Below are positions 46,263-55,749 of a DNA stretch of 64,000 nt, in pieces. Each line of letters begins with the position of its first letter. Position 1 is the stretch's first letter. The DNA is taken from positions 496,001 to 560,000 of the forward strand of contig CAWIOU010000023.1 in NCBI GenBank assembly GCA_963837805.1, written 5' to 3'. The notes beneath the pieces are model-generated. The model did no database searches. It had not been told where the DNA came from and worked only from the letters and a program-made list of their open reading frames with translations. Both the position numbers and the translations under genes were made by a program. Origin of the DNA: Bog-756 sp963837805. GTDB lineage: Bacteria > Actinomycetota > Acidimicrobiia > Acidimicrobiales > RAAP-2.

Positions 46263-47764
46263 TAGGTACCGGCTTTCATGGCTTCGGCTACCTTCTGATC
46301 TCGGTCGCCGTTCAACACCCGCCAGAGGCCGACGCTGATGAGGAGGGCAATGACCGTCTGGGTGGCGAGGACGGCCACGCCGGCGCCGACGGTACCCATG
46401 GCGCCGGTCAGAACGACGGCCAATCCCAGCATCAGGGCGGCCCTGACCGCCTGGATCAGCGCCACCAGGGAGGTCCGGCTCTGCGCCCGCAGGGTGCCCA
46501 GATAGAGCTCGGTGGCCGCCCTGGGAATCGTGGCGACGGCCAGCAGTTGGAGGACCGAGGTCCCCTGGGCGGCGTAGCCCGGCCCGAACAGCCCCAGGAT
46601 CCGCGGCGCGGCGAGAACGACCACAGCCGCGCAGGGCAGCAAGATCGAGGCCATCTTACGGAGCGCCTTCCGGCACTGGACAGCAAGCGCGGCGGCGTTG
46701 AATGACCCCTCGACGGTGAGCGACATCGCCATGTTGATGCCGATCATGTCGATCATCGAGGCGATGATCCACGCCATGTAGAAGTAGGCGGTCTGCCGTG
46801 AATCGATGTTGGCGGCGACCACGACGGGAACGAGGCTGCCGGTGGCCAGGAGGCACAGCGCCCCCGAGTAGTCGCCGGCCAGGAAGCGACCGATCTGACG
46901 GTTGCTCGGGGGCTGGAAATCCTGGGTCAGGAGGGTGTGATTCGGCACGAGGGTGCCGAAGATGAGCATGTTGATCAATGGCACCGCCACGAGGACCGGC
47001 AGCATCCACGACACATAGATCCCGAGGTGGTGGGGCAGGGCCGTCACCAGCAGCACCAACAGGACCAGCTTGGCCACGCCGAAGACACCATTCTCCAAGA
47101 CCACCCAGGACGCGCTGCGCAGCCCGACCAGGACGCTGTCCTGCAGCGTGAAGATGGCCCAGACGACCACGGAGGCGACGAAGATGGAGCCGATGACCGG
47201 GCCGCGCAACTGCGAGTAGGACGAGCCCCACCAGCTGGCCGTCAGCAGGAAGAGGATCGATACCCCGACCGATGCCACCGCGCTCACGGCATAGGCGCGG
47301 GTGATGAAGGTTCGGGTCTGCAGGCCGGCCTGGGGGATGAAGCGAGTCAGGGCACCGTTGAAATTCTGGGCCGTGAAGCCGGCGAGCAGGTTCATCGCTG
47401 CGTAGACGGCGGCGGCCCGCCCGACCTCAGCGGTCGGGTAGAGGCGGGCCATCAGCAGCCAGTAGACCAGGCCGAGGGCGCCGGTGGCCCCGCTGTTGGC
47501 GATGAGGGCGTAGCCGTTGCGGGTCAGTGGATCGGCAAGCTGACGCCGGGCTCCCTGCACCTTGCGCTGGAGAAGAGTCTGCTCGGCCGGACGACTTCCC
47601 GGTTGCACCGGTGCCAGGGCAGTCCCTGCCGGGCGAGACCATCCGGCCCGATGCGATCCGGCGCGGCGGTATCGGCCCGAAGGCCACCCGCGGCGACCGG
47701 AGATTCCCGCATCCCCGAGGGCACTGTCGCTGGGTTCCGTCCTACCGGCCACGCGACATGCCAC
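46262..47764 (-). CDS. polysaccharide flippase (Wzx/MATE-like)
   Basis: A protein of up to 500 residues with about 12-14 helices of the polysaccharide-flippase family. Conserved signs include DPLTRNGYALIANSGATGALGLVYWLLMARLYP at the start of the membrane part and QPPSNRQIGRFLAGDYSG in the middle. It moves lipid-linked glycans across the membrane. The first 66 residues are Arg/Pro-rich, and the start at 47764 overlaps the upstream gene by 23 bases; a GTG near 47563 is an alternative start. Confidence 0.85.
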   Translation of the reverse strand: MACRVAGRTEPSDSALGDAGISGRRGWPSGRYRRAGSHRAGWSRPAGTALAPVQPGSRPAEQTLLQRKVQGARRQLADPLTRNGYALIANSGATGALGLVYWLLMARLYPTAEVGRAAAVYAAMNLLAGFTAQNFNGALTRFIPQAGLQTRTFITRAYAVSAVASVGVSILFLLTASWWGSSYSQLRGPVIGSIFVASVVVWAIFTLQDSVLVGLRSASWVVLENGVFGVAKLVLLVLLVTALPHHLGIYVSWMLPVLVAVPLINMLIFGTLVPNHTLLTQDFQPPSNRQIGRFLAGDYSGALCLLATGSLVPVVVAANIDSRQTAYFYMAWIIASMIDMIGINMAMSLTVEGSFNAAALAVQCRKALRKMASILLPCAAVVVLAAPRILGLFGPGYAAQGTSVLQLLAVATIPRAATELYLGTLRAQSRTSLVALIQAVRAALMLGLAVVLTGAMGTVGAGVAVLATQTVIALLISVGLWRVLNGDRDQKVAEAMKAGT

Positions 47765-48551
47765 CCACTGCTGCCCGGGTGCGCCGGACCATGGCCCAGC
47801 CCTTGGTCATCATGCGGTCCTTGAGGAAGATCCGCCGGAGTCCACTGCCCCTGACGATCTGCCCGAACTCGAGCATTCCCGTCGACCGCCGAATGGTGAG
47901 TCGCGGCAACGCCATGGCGTTCGATCCGTTTCTCGCGACGACGTTGCTGACGGCGCAAGCGTAGTCGTGGCCCAGGTCCTGTGCCATCTGCCTGACCTTG
48001 GCGCTGGAGTAGCCAAACGGGTAGGCCAGTCCTCCGACGTCGGACCCGAGCTTGTCCTCGAGCTGCGCCTTGCTCGCATACAGCTCTTCGCGGAGGGCCT
48101 CGTGCGGTAGCTGGTCCAGCTTGGGGTGCGAGTGGCTGTGGGCGGCGACCTCCATGCCGGCCTGGGCGGCCTCGGCGATCTGGCTCCAACTGAGCATCTT
48201 GCCCGGGCGATGCCCGCTGCGCAGGGGCCCGGCGTCTTCGACCCAGCCGGTGGTCACGAACACCGTGGCCCGAAAGCCGTACCGGTCCAACAGGGGCATG
48301 GCCCGGCTATGGAAATCGGCGTAGCCGTCGTCGAACGTGAGAACCACGGACCGGTCCGGTAGTTGGCCCCGGCCGGCGAAGACCGCCGACAATTCGGCCG
48401 CGGTCACGGTCTGGTACCCCTCATCGGCCAGAAAGGCGAGCTGCGCCGACCATGCCTCGGGAGAGACAGCCAGGCGGCTGGCGGTTTCCGATCGCGGAGC
48501 TATCTCGTGGTACATGAGGATCGACACCGGCACGGACCGAGCCGGCGTCAC
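47742..48551 (-). CDS. polysaccharide deacetylase family protein (NodB domain)
   Basis: A 269-residue carbohydrate esterase-4 protein: VSILMYHEIAP opening, LTFDDGYADF with the catalytic and metal Asp pair, HSHSHPKL with the metal His, and LAYPFGYSS. It removes N-acetyl groups from sugars. No signal peptide is visible, so it may act on a cytosolic lipid-linked intermediate. The GTG overlaps the upstream glycosyltransferase stop (GTGA). Confidence 0.88.
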   Translation of the reverse strand: MTPARSVPVSILMYHEIAPRSETASRLAVSPEAWSAQLAFLADEGYQTVTAAELSAVFAGRGQLPDRSVVLTFDDGYADFHSRAMPLLDRYGFRATVFVTTGWVEDAGPLRSGHRPGKMLSWSQIAEAAQAGMEVAAHSHSHPKLDQLPHEALREELYASKAQLEDKLGSDVGGLAYPFGYSSAKVRQMAQDLGHDYACAVSNVVARNGSNAMALPRLTIRRSTGMLEFGQIVRGSGLRRIFLKDRMMTKGWAMVRRTRAAVGGMSRGR

Positions 48552-49525
48552 TGCCGTCTCCGGCTCCCACTCGCCGTGGAGTCTGTCGCGCCTGCCGGGG
48601 GTTGCGGTCGGGTGCGACCCGTCGCCCGCCCCACGGCATAGCCGGCCACCGTGGCGGTGAGGCCGGTCACGATGGCTCCCGCCCGGCCCAGCCCCGACCG
48701 ATCACCCTGCAGCAGGTCACCGAGGCCGCGGGCTACTCCTTTGGGCACCGTTCTCGTCGTGTACCGCCGTTCCGAGGAGAGCCCGCTCTTGGCACCGACG
48801 CTGGCAGTGACCAGCGCTTTCGAGAGGCCTTCGGCATAACAACGAGACACGAAGTAGGAGAACCGGCACCGATCGGGCGGGACCAGGTGCCAGATCGTCG
48901 CCCGGTCGTCGTACAGGAACACGGATCCGGGAGCCTTCTGGTTGAGCCTGATGCAGAACTCGGTCTCCTCACAGCCGAGAGGGCGCTTGCCGGCGGATCG
49001 GCCGATGCCATTTTGGAAACCGCCGGCTTGCGAAAAGGCCTCTCGACGGAATGAGGCGTTTCCGCCCAGCAGATTCCGGACCTGTTCGCCGGATTGCGCC
49101 ATCCCGAGGTACGTACAGCCGACGACCCAGTCGAACTCCCGGGGGAACCAGGACGGGCGCGGGATCTTCCACGCGGGAAGCGTGAGGCCACCGACACCCA
49201 TGATGGAGGGATCAACGTACGAGGCGGCGAAGAACTTCAGCCAGTCAGGGTCGGCCACTGCGTCATCGTCGAGGAACGCGACGATCTCACCTTGTGCCAG
49301 GCCGACTCCGGTGTTCTTGCCGCCGGACAGTCCTCGTTCCCACTGGTTCTCGACCACCTGCACGTCGGGCAGCTCCCTGGCGAGCGAGTCGTAGAGATCC
49401 CGGTTGTGGTCGACGACCAGAATGATCTCCTTGTCGGGATAGCTCTGGGCACGGACGGACTCGACCGCAGCACACGTCTCTCTCCAGCGCGTCTCCGTGT
49501 AAGCGCAGATCACGACCGAGATCAT
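48548..49525 (-). CDS. GT2 glycosyltransferase (GlcA-type dolichyl-phosphate transferase-like)
   Basis: A 325-residue GT-A glycosyltransferase: ISVVICAYTETRWRETCAAVESV, a GLSGGKNTGVGLAQGEIVAFLDDDA block with the DXD-like acids, and LGCEETEFCIRLN. It resembles enzymes that add a sugar to a polyprenyl-linked acceptor. ATG 49525 overlaps the upstream stop (ATGA); the open frame further upstream lies inside the other glycosyltransferase gene. Confidence 0.85.
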   Translation of the reverse strand: MISVVICAYTETRWRETCAAVESVRAQSYPDKEIILVVDHNRDLYDSLARELPDVQVVENQWERGLSGGKNTGVGLAQGEIVAFLDDDAVADPDWLKFFAASYVDPSIMGVGGLTLPAWKIPRPSWFPREFDWVVGCTYLGMAQSGEQVRNLLGGNASFRREAFSQAGGFQNGIGRSAGKRPLGCEETEFCIRLNQKAPGSVFLYDDRATIWHLVPPDRCRFSYFVSRCYAEGLSKALVTASVGAKSGLSSERRYTTRTVPKGVARGLGDLLQGDRSGLGRAGAIVTGLTATVAGYAVGRATGRTRPQPPAGATDSTASGSRRRQ

Positions 49526-50550
49526 CTGGGGACGGCCGACGACCAGGGCCCGACAGCCGATCCATTGGTGCGTTGCCCGAGGCGGTGCCCGGACCCCGAC
49601 GAGCACTCGGGTGCTCCCGATGCCTCGGTCCACCTGGCGGTCGGGTCGGCACCCAGCGCCGCCAACAGGGCTTCTCCTGTGATTGCCTTCAGGATCCGCC
49701 ATCCGTCGAGGAAGACATGGAGGTTGCTCTCCCCGTGGACACGCTCCAGCTCGTGGCTGGGTATCTCCTGAACCTTCAGGTCCGCTTTGGCGGCCCGGAT
49801 GTTCATCACGGTCTCGATCTCGAATCCGCTGCAGTCGAGATTGAGAGCAGGCAGGCAGTCCGACCAGAAAGCGTTGTAGCCGTAACACAGGTCGCTGTAG
49901 CGGGCACCGAATGCCCGGTTCACCAACCCGCTCAGCACCCAATTCCCGAACCTGCGCCCGCGGGTGATGTCATCACTGCCGCCGCTACAGGCAAAACGCG
50001 ACCCCTTGGCATAGTCGGCGCCGGCGACCAACGCGCTGACGAACCGGACGATCTCGCTGCCCGCAGTCGAGCCATCGCCGTCCATCATCACGATGATGTC
50101 CCCCTTGCAGGCGCGGAATCCGGCCAGCAAGGCGTCGCCCTTGCCGGTTCCCGGCTGGGTGACGACGTTGATGTCCGACCGGCACTGCCGGGCCACGGCG
50201 ATGGTGTCGTCGACGGAGCGCCCGTCGACCAACACGACCTCGTCCACCCACTCCGGCACCGTCCCCAACACGGCGGGCAGATTGCGCGCCTCGTTCTTGA
50301 CCGGGATGACCACGCTGACCGTCGGAGCGATGGCCAACACGTCCGACAGTGACCGGTATTGCTGCCCCCGTTCGGTGTCGGGGGGCAGGCGATCGAAACC
50401 CGCCGCCGGAGCCACGCTTACCGGGAATGCCTCGCCCTGTTCTGGTGAGACCGCATCCGGCAATCGAAACCGCTCGTCAAGCGAGATCCCAGGTTCACAC
50501 ACAGTGTCAATCTCATACCCGGATGTCACGGTCTTTCCGATTTGGACCAT
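49522..50550 (-). CDS. GT2 glycosyltransferase (DPM1-like polyprenyl-phosphate transferase)
   Basis: A 342-residue GT2 protein: SVVIPVKNEARNLPAVLGTVPEWVDEVVLVDG, a GKGDALLAGFRACKGDIIVMMDGDGST block with the metal-binding acids, and GFEIETVMNIRAAKADLKVQEIPSHE. It likely makes a polyprenyl-phosphate sugar. The start is 50550, not the in-frame ATG 50556, because AGGAGG directly abuts 50556 but is six bases from 50550. First gene of the operon. Confidence 0.87.
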   Translation of the reverse strand: MVQIGKTVTSGYEIDTVCEPGISLDERFRLPDAVSPEQGEAFPVSVAPAAGFDRLPPDTERGQQYRSLSDVLAIAPTVSVVIPVKNEARNLPAVLGTVPEWVDEVVLVDGRSVDDTIAVARQCRSDINVVTQPGTGKGDALLAGFRACKGDIIVMMDGDGSTAGSEIVRFVSALVAGADYAKGSRFACSGGSDDITRGRRFGNWVLSGLVNRAFGARYSDLCYGYNAFWSDCLPALNLDCSGFEIETVMNIRAAKADLKVQEIPSHELERVHGESNLHVFLDGWRILKAITGEALLAALGADPTARWTEASGAPECSSGSGHRLGQRTNGSAVGPWSSAVPR

Positions 50551-50572
50551 GCCCATCCTCCTCTCGCCCCTA

Positions 50573-50590
50573 CCTGTCTTTTATACCCAA
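50573..50590 (-). promoter_or_regulatory. candidate -10 element of the NRPS/glycan operon
   Basis: TATAAA (minus strand, 50585 to 50580) lies 30 bases before the first start codon at a typical spacing for a short leader. No good -35 hexamer is seen at 16-18 bases, so an alternative sigma factor is possible. Confidence 0.3.
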
Positions 50591-51329
50591 TCGTGATTCT
50601 TCATGGCCTGGAACGGACTCTTTGAGCACCGTCAGTGGCCAAGGAGCCACGCAAACGGCACGGGTTGGATCCCGTTAGATTCCCGCGTGGCGGTCGGCCC
50701 GTCACCACACTGGGTGGCTGGTCCGCTCGACGCGAGGTTGCCCACGAAACAGCTCCCCCACTCTGCGAGGTGGACCGGCGCCGACTCGGTCCGCCTCCCC
50801 CGTCACGTCGGAGCGAGCGGCCGGCCCGACGAAGGGCCGAACGGAGCTGCAGCCCGATGGTGAGTCGAGGGACTCATCGTCCGGGGAGCCAGGCCTCATC
50901 CGGATGCGCACCACCCCGTCAACCGCGTCAGGGGCGAGGCCGGCCGTGGTTTCGAGTGGCAGAGCGACGTTGACTGGTTCGCCTCTTCGAATATCTCATC
51001 GACTCATTCCTCCGGTCGAAAACGTGGGCGCGGTTCGCCGACATAGGTGAGTACGCCCCTCCGAATCGGGATGTTCAGGAAGTTTCGATGGTTTCCACTG
51101 CTCACCACTCACCGGGCCCGTCTGAACTCGGACTGTGGGAATGTGGGCGGATTCGACCCTGCCGGAGCCTGCCGGATCCCATCAGGAGGAGCCCACCGAG
51201 AGGCGGACGAAGTCGACCCCGCCGCCGCCCGTTCAAGGCCGATCATTGAACCGGCGCCGGATCATTTCGGCTCATGCCACCGGGTGGTCCGCGCCGAAAA
51301 CCGAACGACACTTCCGCCGATCGATGGCT
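50591..51329. other. long intergenic region upstream of the NRPS operon
   Basis: About 740 bases with no convincing gene. Read on the minus strand it has a GGAGG followed by a 23-codon frame (RYSKRRTSQRRSA) near 50930-51000, a GC-rich middle and a GC drop near the operon start. No known riboswitch motif was recognised. It may hold distal promoters or a decayed gene. Confidence 0.3.
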
Positions 51330-52772
51330 CTAATCGGTCCGATGAACGACCGCGGTGGCAAAGGGGCCAAGAGCAACGTCTTTGTTGTTGACGTCAACAA
51401 CCATCGAGCTTGCCGAGTGGCTGACAAGAAAGACGTACTCCTCGCCGGCGATCGCCGAGATATTCCCCCGGAGCGTGTCCTTGTACAGGGCCGTACCGGG
51501 TGGGAAGGCACGATGGAGCTCGTCCAGGGCGGTATAGAAGCTGGTCGGCGTCCCGCCATCCGTATTCACCGTGTCCGTCCAGACGCTCTCACCGGTCCAC
51601 GGACTCACGCCGGCCGCGTTCCCCTCCATATCCCAGATCAGCATGTAGTTGACCCCCGCTCTGCCGGCTTGGAGGATATTGCTCATATCAACGGCCACCG
51701 CCTCTTGTCCTTTGACGGTTCCTGCCGTCGACTTCAGGCCCGGATAGAACTCGGCCCAGACGATGGGCAGTGTCGCCGCGCCAGGGTGTGTCACGTTCTT
51801 GAGCCCCCGCAGCCAATTGGTCACGGCCACGAAGTAGTCGCCCGACGCAAAGACATTCGATCTGGTCGTGGCCGGCCCGCCATCCATGCTGATGAACTGG
51901 GCGCCGACTTTGTGCTGCAGCCAGTAGGTGATGATGTTGAGTGCCCGCTGGTCGACGACGCCGAAGCTACCCCGGATGGAAGAGGGGTGGTTGGTGCTCG
52001 ACGCGGCGCCCACCGGCGCATAAGGACCGCCTACCTGGGCACCCGGGCGAACCGCCCGTATGGCCCGGTACACGTCGTTGTACATCGTGGTGTAATCCTG
52101 GTAATTCCAGGTGTGGGCCGACGGATTCCAGAAACCCTTCATCTCGTTCCACACGTCGAAGTAATCAACCCTTGGCAATCGCTGCCCATTGGCTCCCACA
52201 TGGGTGCCGTCGTAGCGTTCAGCTACCTGCGCAGCGAGATGGGCGAAATCCTCAAAGTGTGCGTGGGCAACGGCGGCATTCATGTTCCATTCCTGCCGGA
52301 CGCCTCCCACTTTCATCCATCCTGGCGCTGAACAGAGAGTGATCATTCTCTGATCGGCAGGGACGGTCGAGCCCATGGCTTCCACCCGGTTGTCCAGGGA
52401 GCTCCATCGGTAGGTTCCCGGTCTGGGTTCGGGGTCTCCCGCCCCCCATCCCATGAGGGCCACGTTCTGGAACGTATCCAATGAGGTCAGTAAGCGCTTG
52501 GCGGAAGAAACAGCAGCAGGTTTCTGTCCGGTCGCAGAAGGCACAGGTGCGTCCCGCGTGTAGTCGTAGCCGACCTGGAATTCTGCTCTCCCAACGATCG
52601 TGTTGGCGGTCTCCACGGAGGCATCTGCACGAGCGGCAGCGGGGGTGGCAACCGAGACTGGAGCCGCCTGGCCAGGAGCGATCGATCCCGTGCTGACCAC
52701 GGTCAGGACCGCGACCAGGACGATCGCGAGGCCGAGTTCAACGTACCGAAATCGCTTTGGATTCGAGGTCAT
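51330..52772 (-). CDS. secreted GH-A clan glycoside hydrolase (GH39-like)
   Basis: A 480-residue exported enzyme with a signal/anchor helix (residues 12-36, VELGLAIVLVAVLTVVSTGSI). It has a (beta/alpha)8 domain with the acid/base Glu in YFDVWNEMKGFW and a candidate nucleophile Glu in LPIVWAEFYPG, followed by a small beta domain (YVFLVSHSASSMVVDVNN). The pattern is closest to GH39 xylosidase-like enzymes. It could trim a cell-surface glycan, and its place upstream of the glycan operon on the same strand fits. Confidence 0.75.
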   Translation of the reverse strand: MTSNPKRFRYVELGLAIVLVAVLTVVSTGSIAPGQAAPVSVATPAAARADASVETANTIVGRAEFQVGYDYTRDAPVPSATGQKPAAVSSAKRLLTSLDTFQNVALMGWGAGDPEPRPGTYRWSSLDNRVEAMGSTVPADQRMITLCSAPGWMKVGGVRQEWNMNAAVAHAHFEDFAHLAAQVAERYDGTHVGANGQRLPRVDYFDVWNEMKGFWNPSAHTWNYQDYTTMYNDVYRAIRAVRPGAQVGGPYAPVGAASSTNHPSSIRGSFGVVDQRALNIITYWLQHKVGAQFISMDGGPATTRSNVFASGDYFVAVTNWLRGLKNVTHPGAATLPIVWAEFYPGLKSTAGTVKGQEAVAVDMSNILQAGRAGVNYMLIWDMEGNAAGVSPWTGESVWTDTVNTDGGTPTSFYTALDELHRAFPPGTALYKDTLRGNISAIAGEEYVFLVSHSASSMVVDVNNKDVALGPFATAVVHRTD

Positions 52773-52918
52773 GACTACCCGAGATTTCGCTGGTTCCAGC
52801 GGGGATCACTCTGCCCTCCGAATCTACCCGTCAAACAAGTGGGCACGATCCGGCCATGGTTCCGGTCATGTGTCGGCCTGGCTGAATGCGAGAGATGGCT
52901 CCGCGCCAGGCCCGGCCC

Positions 52919-53335
52919 TCAGGGAATTTGCTCCGGTCCGGGCGGCCCTGGCCTCTGCATGGCCTCGTGCCACCACGCCGCCTCGGCGGCGACTCCGTGC
53001 CTGACCTGCGGCACCTGGGCCGTCAGGCACACGGCGGTGATGGCCACCACGGCCACGAGGCCCCCCTTCGGCGACCACACTCCCAGGGCCAGCATGACGA
53101 TCGCCGTCAAGGCGAGAATGACGACGTTGGTGGCGAATGCGATGATCAGGCGGGCGAATGAATCGTCAAAGGTGCGGAGGAGTCCGGCAATCGCCGCCGT
53201 CGGCGCTACGGCAAAGAAGAGCAGGACCAATCCCGATCCCACGGCCGTGTGCACGCCGGCGAGCTCCATACCCACACCGACCGCACCGGCCACGATGGCG
53301 ATAGCGACGATCCACCTCGTCAACGAGGGGGACAT
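52919..53335 (-). CDS. small four-TM membrane protein
   Basis: A 138-residue protein with four predicted helices (about 7-27, 33-55, 63-85 and 90-110) and a short soluble tail (EAAWWHEAMQRPGPP). ATG 53335 is used; an upstream in-frame start at 53353 is possible. The function is unknown. It lies between the glycosidase and the phosphoesterase on the same strand. Confidence 0.55.
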   Translation of the reverse strand: MSPSLTRWIVAIAIVAGAVGVGMELAGVHTAVGSGLVLLFFAVAPTAAIAGLLRTFDDSFARLIIAFATNVVILALTAIVMLALGVWSPKGGLVAVVAITAVCLTAQVPQVRHGVAAEAAWWHEAMQRPGPPGPEQIP

Positions 53336-53441
53336 CGGTGTCCCGGTCGCCACGGACTGCTCATCCTGCCACTATACGTTCGGAACCGCGAAGCGCAATG
53401 GCTGGGGCAGCCCTCGGCTCGTCGGCGGTTCCGGCTCTTGC

Positions 53442-54797
53442 TCAGGCCTTGGTCACCGCCGATGGAGGTGGGATGGTACCCGGACCGGTGGTGAGGCATC
53501 CGGCTTTGAGCGTCGGATTCGGGGCCGCGGGGAGCTTGGGCGGCTTCAGGAATGCCGGCTTGTTCTCGAGGTCCAACATGTCGAACAAGCTGTTGGCGTT
53601 GGCATCGCGGCGGGTGAGCGCAGGGAGGTTCCATTTCTCCTCGACGGTCTTGAGAACCGAGGTGTGGTCGTAGACCGTGTGGGACACATGGTTCTTTTTG
53701 GCGTACGGACTGACCACGGCGCAAGGCACCCGGAAGCCGTACCGGTCGAATCCTCCGGGCGGATCCCCGGGCCCCAAGGCCGGCGGCACATCGTCAGGCG
53801 GTATCGCCATCGGGGGTGGCACATGGTCGTAATAGCCCCCGTGTTCGTCGTAGTTCCAGATGAGCATGGTCTTCGCCCAGTTGGGGCTCGACATCACGGC
53901 ATTGACCACTTTGCCCACGAACTGGTCGCCGAACTGGACGTCCTGTGGATTTTCCTCGGACTGCTTCTCGTAATCGGGCTCCACCAGGCTGAAGGACGGA
54001 AGCTTTCCCGCCGCGGCATCGACGTAGAACTGGTCGATGTGAGCGAGGCCGCCGGCCAGTGCCGGATCCGAGATCAAGGGCAGGAACACTCCGAGGGTCG
54101 GCAGCGTCGTGTAGTAGTCCTTCCAGGTGATGCCGTGTTTGTTGAACTGCTCGAAGATCACGCCATTGGGCGGGAGGGTCTTGGGGAACGTGTCGTTGAT
54201 GAGGCCGAGTGAGGTCCCGGCAATGAGGTATCGACGATTGGGGTAGGTCTGAGCCATGGTCGAGCAGAAGTAGCGATCGGCGATGGGGAACGCGCCGGCC
54301 ATGCCGCAGCTGAAGGGAAGATCCTCCTTGGTGAAGTACCCCATTGCCTCAGCCGACGTGCTGGTTACGAATCCCTGGCAGGTGCCTCCGTCATAGGCCT
54401 CGTGGCTGACCTTCCAATCGTTGCCCACGCCGTCGGTCTGGCATTCGGTCGGCATGTGGAAGGCGTGGACGAAGTTACCGAGGCCATCCGGGTTCTTCGC
54501 CGTCGGCTGACCATTGGGTCCGAGAGTGAACCCGTCGCCCCTGCCGATGAGCCCGAGAATGTTGTCGAACGAGTGATTCTCCATCATCACGACGACGAAA
54601 TGCTCGATCTCTGGTACCTGGTCGGAACCCACGGCCCGTTTGGGATAGGGAAGCGATCCGGCCTGCACGATGCCCTTGCGCTTGGGCACGGTCGACACCG
54701 TGGAACTTGGGGAGGATGACGATTGGCCGCAGGCTCCGAGCACGAGGGACGCTCCGACCAAACCGCCGCCGAGGAATTGTCGTCGATTCAAGTTCAC
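53442..54797 (-). CDS. Tat-exported phosphoesterase (phospholipase C / acid phosphatase family)
   Basis: A 451-residue protein of the phosphoesterase family PF04185. The N-terminus has a twin-arginine signal, NRRQFLGGGLVGASLVLGAC, ending in a lipobox, so it is a Tat-exported lipoprotein. Catalytic-site segments are VVMMENHSFDNILG, SLVEPDYEKQSEENPQD and WNYDEHGGYYDHVPPP. Members hydrolyse phospholipids or phosphomonoesters. The 122 bases upstream hold nothing visible. Confidence 0.88.
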   Translation of the reverse strand: MNLNRRQFLGGGLVGASLVLGACGQSSSSPSSTVSTVPKRKGIVQAGSLPYPKRAVGSDQVPEIEHFVVVMMENHSFDNILGLIGRGDGFTLGPNGQPTAKNPDGLGNFVHAFHMPTECQTDGVGNDWKVSHEAYDGGTCQGFVTSTSAEAMGYFTKEDLPFSCGMAGAFPIADRYFCSTMAQTYPNRRYLIAGTSLGLINDTFPKTLPPNGVIFEQFNKHGITWKDYYTTLPTLGVFLPLISDPALAGGLAHIDQFYVDAAAGKLPSFSLVEPDYEKQSEENPQDVQFGDQFVGKVVNAVMSSPNWAKTMLIWNYDEHGGYYDHVPPPMAIPPDDVPPALGPGDPPGGFDRYGFRVPCAVVSPYAKKNHVSHTVYDHTSVLKTVEEKWNLPALTRRDANANSLFDMLDLENKPAFLKPPKLPAAPNPTLKAGCLTTGPGTIPPPSAVTKA

Positions 54798-54919
54798 CGG
54801 CTGCCTCGTCTTTCGTATCCGGCCGATCCGTAACCACGCTCACACTAGGCGGCGACCATATCGGGAGCGAGCAGCAACGCGCGCCGGTGCCTGGACGTCG
54901 AAGGCCAGGTGGACGAGAT

Positions 54920-55729
54920 CTACTTCGCCACCCGATCGGGTCGGGTCGAAGCGAGCGGCTCGCCGGTCTCGAGAAGCGTCTTCAGGCTGGACAGGAGCAC
55001 CGGCCATCCGTTCCTGACCATGGTCGCCGCCGTACTTCCGGGCTCGAAGTCGTCATGGACGACGGTCAGTTTGACCATCTCCCCCACCGGTTCGATGTCG
55101 AATGCGACCCGGGAGCGCCGCTCGCCGGCGAGCTTGGCGAACGCCTCCTCTCCGAGTTGAAGGCGTTCGTTCAGCTCCGGGGTAAAGGTGTGCCAGCTGT
55201 AGGCGAGTCTCCGGTAGGGATCGGATTCGAGAACGATCTGTTCCCGGTCGGCGATGATGATGCCGTGGTTGTCCCACGTCATGGACGACCCCACCGTCCA
55301 GTCCGTTTCGAAAGTGGTCTGCCACCAGCGCCGGGTGAACGATGGCTCGGTCAGAGCCTGCCACAGGCGTTCGGGAGTCGTCCTGATGTACGTCGTGTAG
55401 ACGAATTGCGGATTCTCCATGGGTGCTTCCTCCAGTGCTCGTTTGAGGTCCGATAGCGCTCGGACCCGTTGTTGGTCGTAGCGATTGATCCAGCGCTCGG
55501 CGATCTCGTTGATCGGCGCCGCGTTGAGATAATGGAGCTTCTCCCGACCCCGTCGGATGGTTGTCACCAGGTTGGCTGCTTCCAGGATGGCCAGGTGCTT
55601 GCTGACGGATTGACGGGCCATATCCAGGCCGTCCGAGAGTTCCCGGAGGCTCTGCCCGTTGCGAGCGTTGAGACGATCCAGCAGGTGACGACGACTCGGG
55701 TCGGCCAGAGCCTTGAAGGCATCGACCAT
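54920..55729 (-). CDS. ArsR-type HTH fused to SRPBCC (AHSA1) domain
   Basis: A 269-residue fusion. Residues 1-90 are a winged-helix ArsR domain (DAFKALADPSRRHLLDRLNARNGQSLRELSDGLDMARQSVSKHLAILE). Residues 115-260 are an AHSA1 helix-grip domain (FVYTTYIRTTPERLWQALTEPSFTRRWW). The regulator could sense a hydrophobic ligand itself. It starts 20 bases after the stop of the upstream SRPBCC gene, so the pair forms an operon, divergent from the SNF2 gene. Confidence 0.87.
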   Translation of the reverse strand: MVDAFKALADPSRRHLLDRLNARNGQSLRELSDGLDMARQSVSKHLAILEAANLVTTIRRGREKLHYLNAAPINEIAERWINRYDQQRVRALSDLKRALEEAPMENPQFVYTTYIRTTPERLWQALTEPSFTRRWWQTTFETDWTVGSSMTWDNHGIIIADREQIVLESDPYRRLAYSWHTFTPELNERLQLGEEAFAKLAGERRSRVAFDIEPVGEMVKLTVVHDDFEPGSTAATMVRNGWPVLLSSLKTLLETGEPLASTRPDRVAK

Positions 55730-55749
55730 GCTCGGGTCCGTTCCGCCGG

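Noticed and set aside
50551..50700. Possible c-di-GMP-type riboswitch (a CACGCAAACGGCAC-like string near 50647)
   Set aside because: The string is on the wrong strand for the operon and the GNRA tetraloop/receptor parts of the motif are absent.
51135..52331. A 398-codon plus-strand open frame
   Set aside because: Mostly antisense to the glycosidase, whose catalytic motifs are clear; the frame itself has no recognisable domain.
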